A DNA stretch of 6,263 bases from Desulfobacteraceae bacterium (GTDB lineage Bacteria > Desulfobacterota > Desulfobacteria > Desulfobacterales > Desulfatirhabdiaceae), in NCBI GenBank assembly GCA_027325475.1, contig DAIEFO010000141.1, positions 1 to 6,263 of the forward strand. The letters are read 5' to 3'. Positions 5,626 through 6,263 of the stretch are shown piece after piece (position 1 is the first letter of the stretch; each line of letters begins with the position of its first letter). The position numbers were made by a program, and so were the translations under genes. A model generated the notes under the pieces. It searched no databases and had not been told where the DNA came from. It was given only the letters and a program-made list of their open reading frames with translations.

Positions 5626-6263
5626 TCACTTGTCTGTTTTCAGAGCAAAAACATTGGATCCATCCGGACTGAAATCCTCTTTCAGAAGTCGATCCAAATT
5701 TTTTTCCGATGCGGATTTCGGGATTTCGTCCACTACTTGAAGATAAGAAGGAACCGAATTCCCATCCAGATAGTCTTTGCAAATTTGAAAAATAGAAGCG
5801 GAGTCTGCTTTGCGTCCCGGAATCAGGACGACAGCAGCCACCAGATCACTTTCACCCGGTGCGCCTGATGCCGCAGGGATACCGTACACACAGACATCAC
5901 TGATATCCGGATGTTTGGCCAATATGCTTTCAACGGTATCGGGCTGGATAAAGTCACCGGCACGACGAAGCCCGCCTCCCTCACGATAGTCAAAGAAAAA
6001 CCATCCGTTTTCATCGACGTGCCCCATGTCGCCGCTACGAAACCAACCGCCCCGGGTTTTCTTTTCCGAAGCATCTTTTTTCCCCAAATAATCAACTTCA
6101 GTTTTCTGGCCAATGGTACGGCATACGATCTCGCCGGTTTCATGCGGTCTGCACTCGCTGTCGTCACTGCGAAACACTTTCATCTCCATCAGACCGTCAA
6201 GGGGTTTGCCGAAAGAGCCGATAGGCCCGACCCCCGGCGGCTTATGCGCAAAACCACCTTCTA
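5626..6263 (-). CDS. AMP-forming acyl-CoA synthetase/ligase, CaiC-like (C-terminal part, 5' end outside window)
   Basis: The frame is open from the right edge to the TGA at 5626-5628, giving 211 residues of an adenylate-forming enzyme that would activate a carboxylic acid to its CoA thioester with ATP. Seen: the end of the large domain, starting EGGFAHKPPGVGPIG at the edge; the WFRSGD motif (A7) about 48 residues past the methionine at 6189; the hinge region DYREGGGLRRAGDF; QPDTVE; the VYGIPA strand of the small domain; and PKSASEK with the likely catalytic lysine, in the S/T-E-K form I associate with CaiC-like ligases. The hinge Asp of the usual RKKD motif is Gly here. The methionine at 6189 is internal, because conserved residues continue upstream of it. 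This is the first visible operon gene, and its substrate would define the pathway; it cannot be read from this half. Confidence 0.92.
   Translation of the reverse strand, partial: EGGFAHKPPGVGPIGSFGKPLDGLMEMKVFRSDDSECRPHETGEIVCRTIGQKTEVDYLGKKDASEKKTRGGWFRSGDMGHVDENGWFFFDYREGGGLRRAGDFIQPDTVESILAKHPDISDVCVYGIPAASGAPGESDLVAAVVLIPGRKADSASIFQICKDYLDGNSVPSYLQVVDEIPKSASEKNLDRLLKEDFSPDGSNVFALKTDK

Overview
The window holds the 3' part of a catabolic operon read right to left on the minus strand, plus the tail of a convergent gene on the plus strand. Base composition looks close to half G+C. Every internal gene has a clear purine-rich Shine-Dalgarno site. The gene content (CoA ligase, DUF2148 ferredoxin-domain proteins, an unusual acyl-CoA dehydrogenase, an SCP-x-type thiolase, an SDR) resembles strictly anaerobic acid degraders such as Desulfobacterota sulfate reducers or syntrophs. 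That assignment is inference from gene types; no phylogenetic marker is present.

Layout. 1-381 (+): C-terminal half of a metallo-beta-lactamase-fold protein of the AHL-lactonase type. 382-565: a spacer between convergent gene ends with three inverted repeats. 566-1351 (-): NAD-type short-chain dehydrogenase. 1367-2608 (-): thiolase. 2679-3923 (-): acyl-CoA dehydrogenase with an aspartate at the catalytic-base position. 3952-4782 (-) and 4782-5582 (-): two paralogous DUF2148 proteins with cysteine motifs for an Fe-S cluster, coupled by an overlapping TAATG. 5626-6263 (-): C-terminal part of an AMP-forming acyl-CoA ligase, cut by the right edge. The six minus-strand genes are separated by -1 to 70 bases, so they are probably one transcript whose promoter lies beyond the right edge.

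How the genes may work together. The ligase would activate a carboxylic acid to its CoA thioester, the dehydrogenase would introduce a double bond, the SDR could oxidise a hydroxyacyl-CoA, and the thiolase would cleave the 3-oxoacyl-CoA. An enoyl-CoA hydratase is missing from the visible part. The two DUF2148 proteins between ligase and dehydrogenase are the unexplained component. Their conserved cysteines suggest electron transfer or a cluster-dependent step, but the sequence does not show which. The substrate cannot be read from the window; the dehydrogenase active site and the thiolase class hint at something other than a plain straight-chain fatty acid.
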